A DNA stretch of 31,608 nt, taken from positions 1-31,608 of IMG/VR virus record IMGVR_UViG_3300043410_001755. The stretch is one strand, 5' to 3'. Within the stretch, counting starts at the first letter, position 1. Each line of letters opens with the position of its first letter. Of this stretch, positions 31,037 through 31,608 are shown piece after piece. Below the pieces are notes generated by a model. That model searched no databases. It was given only the letters and a program-made list of their open reading frames with translations, and had not been told where the DNA came from. Origin of the DNA: a virus. The position numbers and the translations under genes are program-made.

Positions 31037-31174
31037 ATGAAAGAAGAAGTATTAGAAGATTGGTTTGATTTAGACTTATTTGATGTAGGTTTAGACGAAT
31101 ATCTTACACAACTATTTAAAGAGTTGGATGAAAGAGATATATCTAATGCTAATAACTTTCAGATAATGGAATAA
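31037..31174 (+). CDS. 45-aa acidic protein downstream of structured RNA
   Basis: I choose ATG 31037 and reject the longer frame from 30878, which would run through the RNA hairpin and has unlikely residues. The 45-aa product (KEEVLEDWFDLDLFDVGLDE, then YLTQLFKELDERDIS) is very acidic, with about 15 Asp/Glu and few basic residues, and looks helical. Small acidic proteins near phage early promoters are often host-protein inhibitors or DNA mimics, but that is inference. It is the first coding gene after the structured leader. Confidence 0.6.
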   Translation: MKEEVLEDWFDLDLFDVGLDEYLTQLFKELDERDISNANNFQIME

Positions 31175-31183
31175 AAATATTAG

Positions 31184-31191
31184 TAACTTTG
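31184..31191 (+). promoter_or_regulatory. Possible -7 element before 31202 gene
   Basis: TAACTTTG is a perfect TAnnTTTG and lies 11 bases before ATG 31202, which would leave an almost leaderless transcript. The -33 side has only TTTC at a spacing of 23, so support is weak. The adjacent GTTATATAG (31191-31199) repeats the motif at 13211. Confidence 0.25.
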
Positions 31192-31201
31192 TTATATAGA
31201 C

Positions 31202-31591
31202 ATGAAAAAAGTTTTATTAATGTCTATAACTGATAAAGAAAATTGGTTATCAGAGTTACAAACCATAAGAGAAATATATATTCCTGAAGGAAAAATATTA
31301 GTTTTTTGTAATAGATTTGATGAGGAAGATAATAAAGTTTGGATTACATTTAATACAAAAATAGAATATAATTTCAAAAAGGATAATATAGTAAGAATCA
31401 ATAGAAATAAAGAAACAAATACTCTATTCAGTATAAATGCTATAAATGAATTAAGTGTTAGAGAAACGGGTAAAGTTGATAAAGGATTTATACCCAATTG
31501 GAATGAATTTGAGAATTGTTTACTAATAAAAAATTTAACAGGTTTGGTAGTTATTCCGACAAAATTAATGAATGTTGTTAATATAAATTAA
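31202..31591 (+). CDS. Hypothetical protein (complete copy of split gene)
   Basis: The 129-aa protein has an alpha/beta look: KKVLLMSITDKENWLSELQT, IYIPEGKILVFCNRFDEEDN, VWITFNTKIEYNFKKDNIVR, SINAINELSVRETGK, and an aliphatic C-terminal strand (LTGLVVIPTKLMNVVNIN). There is one acidic loop and two Cys. No enzymatic motif. Together with the 45-aa acidic gene upstream it forms the operon behind the structured RNA; after wrap-around the transcript ends at the terminator at 209-249. Family not recognised. Confidence 0.7.
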   Translation: MKKVLLMSITDKENWLSELQTIREIYIPEGKILVFCNRFDEEDNKVWITFNTKIEYNFKKDNIVRINRNKETNTLFSINAINELSVRETGKVDKGFIPNWNEFENCLLIKNLTGLVVIPTKLMNVVNIN

Positions 31592-31608
31592 AATATTGTT
31601 GTAGGTTT
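31448..31608. repeat. Right copy of 161-bp terminal direct repeat
   Basis: Matches 1-161 at 160 of 161 positions, the exception being G at 31574 against T at 127. It covers the 3' part of the 31202 gene and the first bases of the following gap. Confidence 0.95.

Noticed and set aside
1-31608. tRNA genes, integrase, attachment sites
   Set aside because: No cloverleaf with CCA-type acceptor or T-loop GTTCRA was noticed, and no tyrosine or serine recombinase motif was found; only one direct repeat, the terminal one, is present.

Overview
This window looks like an essentially complete, circularly closed genome (or terminally redundant genome) of a small tailed phage of a Bacteroidetes host, about 31.4 kb per unit. 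The first 161 bases recur at the end with one mismatch, so the gene cut at base 1 is the same gene that is complete at 31202-31591. Evidence for a Bacteroidetes host: very AT-rich DNA; starts preceded by A/T-rich sequence rather than Shine-Dalgarno motifs; promoters of the Bacteroidetes type (TTTG, 19-20 bases, TAnnTTTG/A); and several protein families typical of phages of that phylum (DUF6712-like adaptor, XkdF-like protease with its C-terminal domain, small CxC proteins, the small basic protein at 30075). All genes are on the + strand, usually touching or overlapping as TAATATG, TAATG or ATGA.

Layout. 1-370: end of the split gene, a terminator and a promoter. 368-3954: small early/regulatory genes, including a 37-aa membrane peptide, a papain-like protease candidate, a GIY-YIG endonuclease, a winged-helix protein, small CxC proteins and a sigma-factor-like protein. 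4008-6649: terminase subunits, two short coiled-coil proteins and a tail-assembly-chaperone-like gene that appears to continue in the -1 frame across a run of ten T. 6682-10738: a small Cys protein, a 1087-aa fibre and a putative virion protein. 10805-13111: scaffold, major capsid protein and tail tube protein. 13244-16290: portal (with a frame break near its N-terminus), head-tail adaptor and neck/tail completion proteins. 16345-22503: large tail-tip proteins, two of them carrying long threonine-rich mucin-like linkers. 22524-24882: two glycosyltransferase-like proteins around an FkbM-type methyltransferase. 25055-30203: tape measure, XkdF-like protease, ferritin-like protein, Cys-rich small proteins, a membrane coiled-coil protein and a small basic protein, ending in a strong terminator. 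30204-31036: 833 bases without a convincing gene, but with two good promoters, a likely terminated small RNA and a second, GC-richer, highly structured RNA that leads into two small genes.

How it fits together: terminase, portal, capsid, protease, neck, tube, tape measure and tip proteins form a full siphovirus- or myovirus-like virion kit. No polymerase, helicase, primase, integrase or recognisable endolysin is visible, so replication would depend on the host and lysis must use an unrecognised protein. The most interesting signals are the mucin-like tail proteins beside a glycosyltransferase/methyltransferase cassette (possible virion O-glycosylation), the structured RNA region, a repeated GTTATAGTA motif upstream of late genes that may be read by the phage sigma-like protein, and two frame breaks, one with a classic slippery run. 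All family names come from reading the translated sequences; no database search was run.
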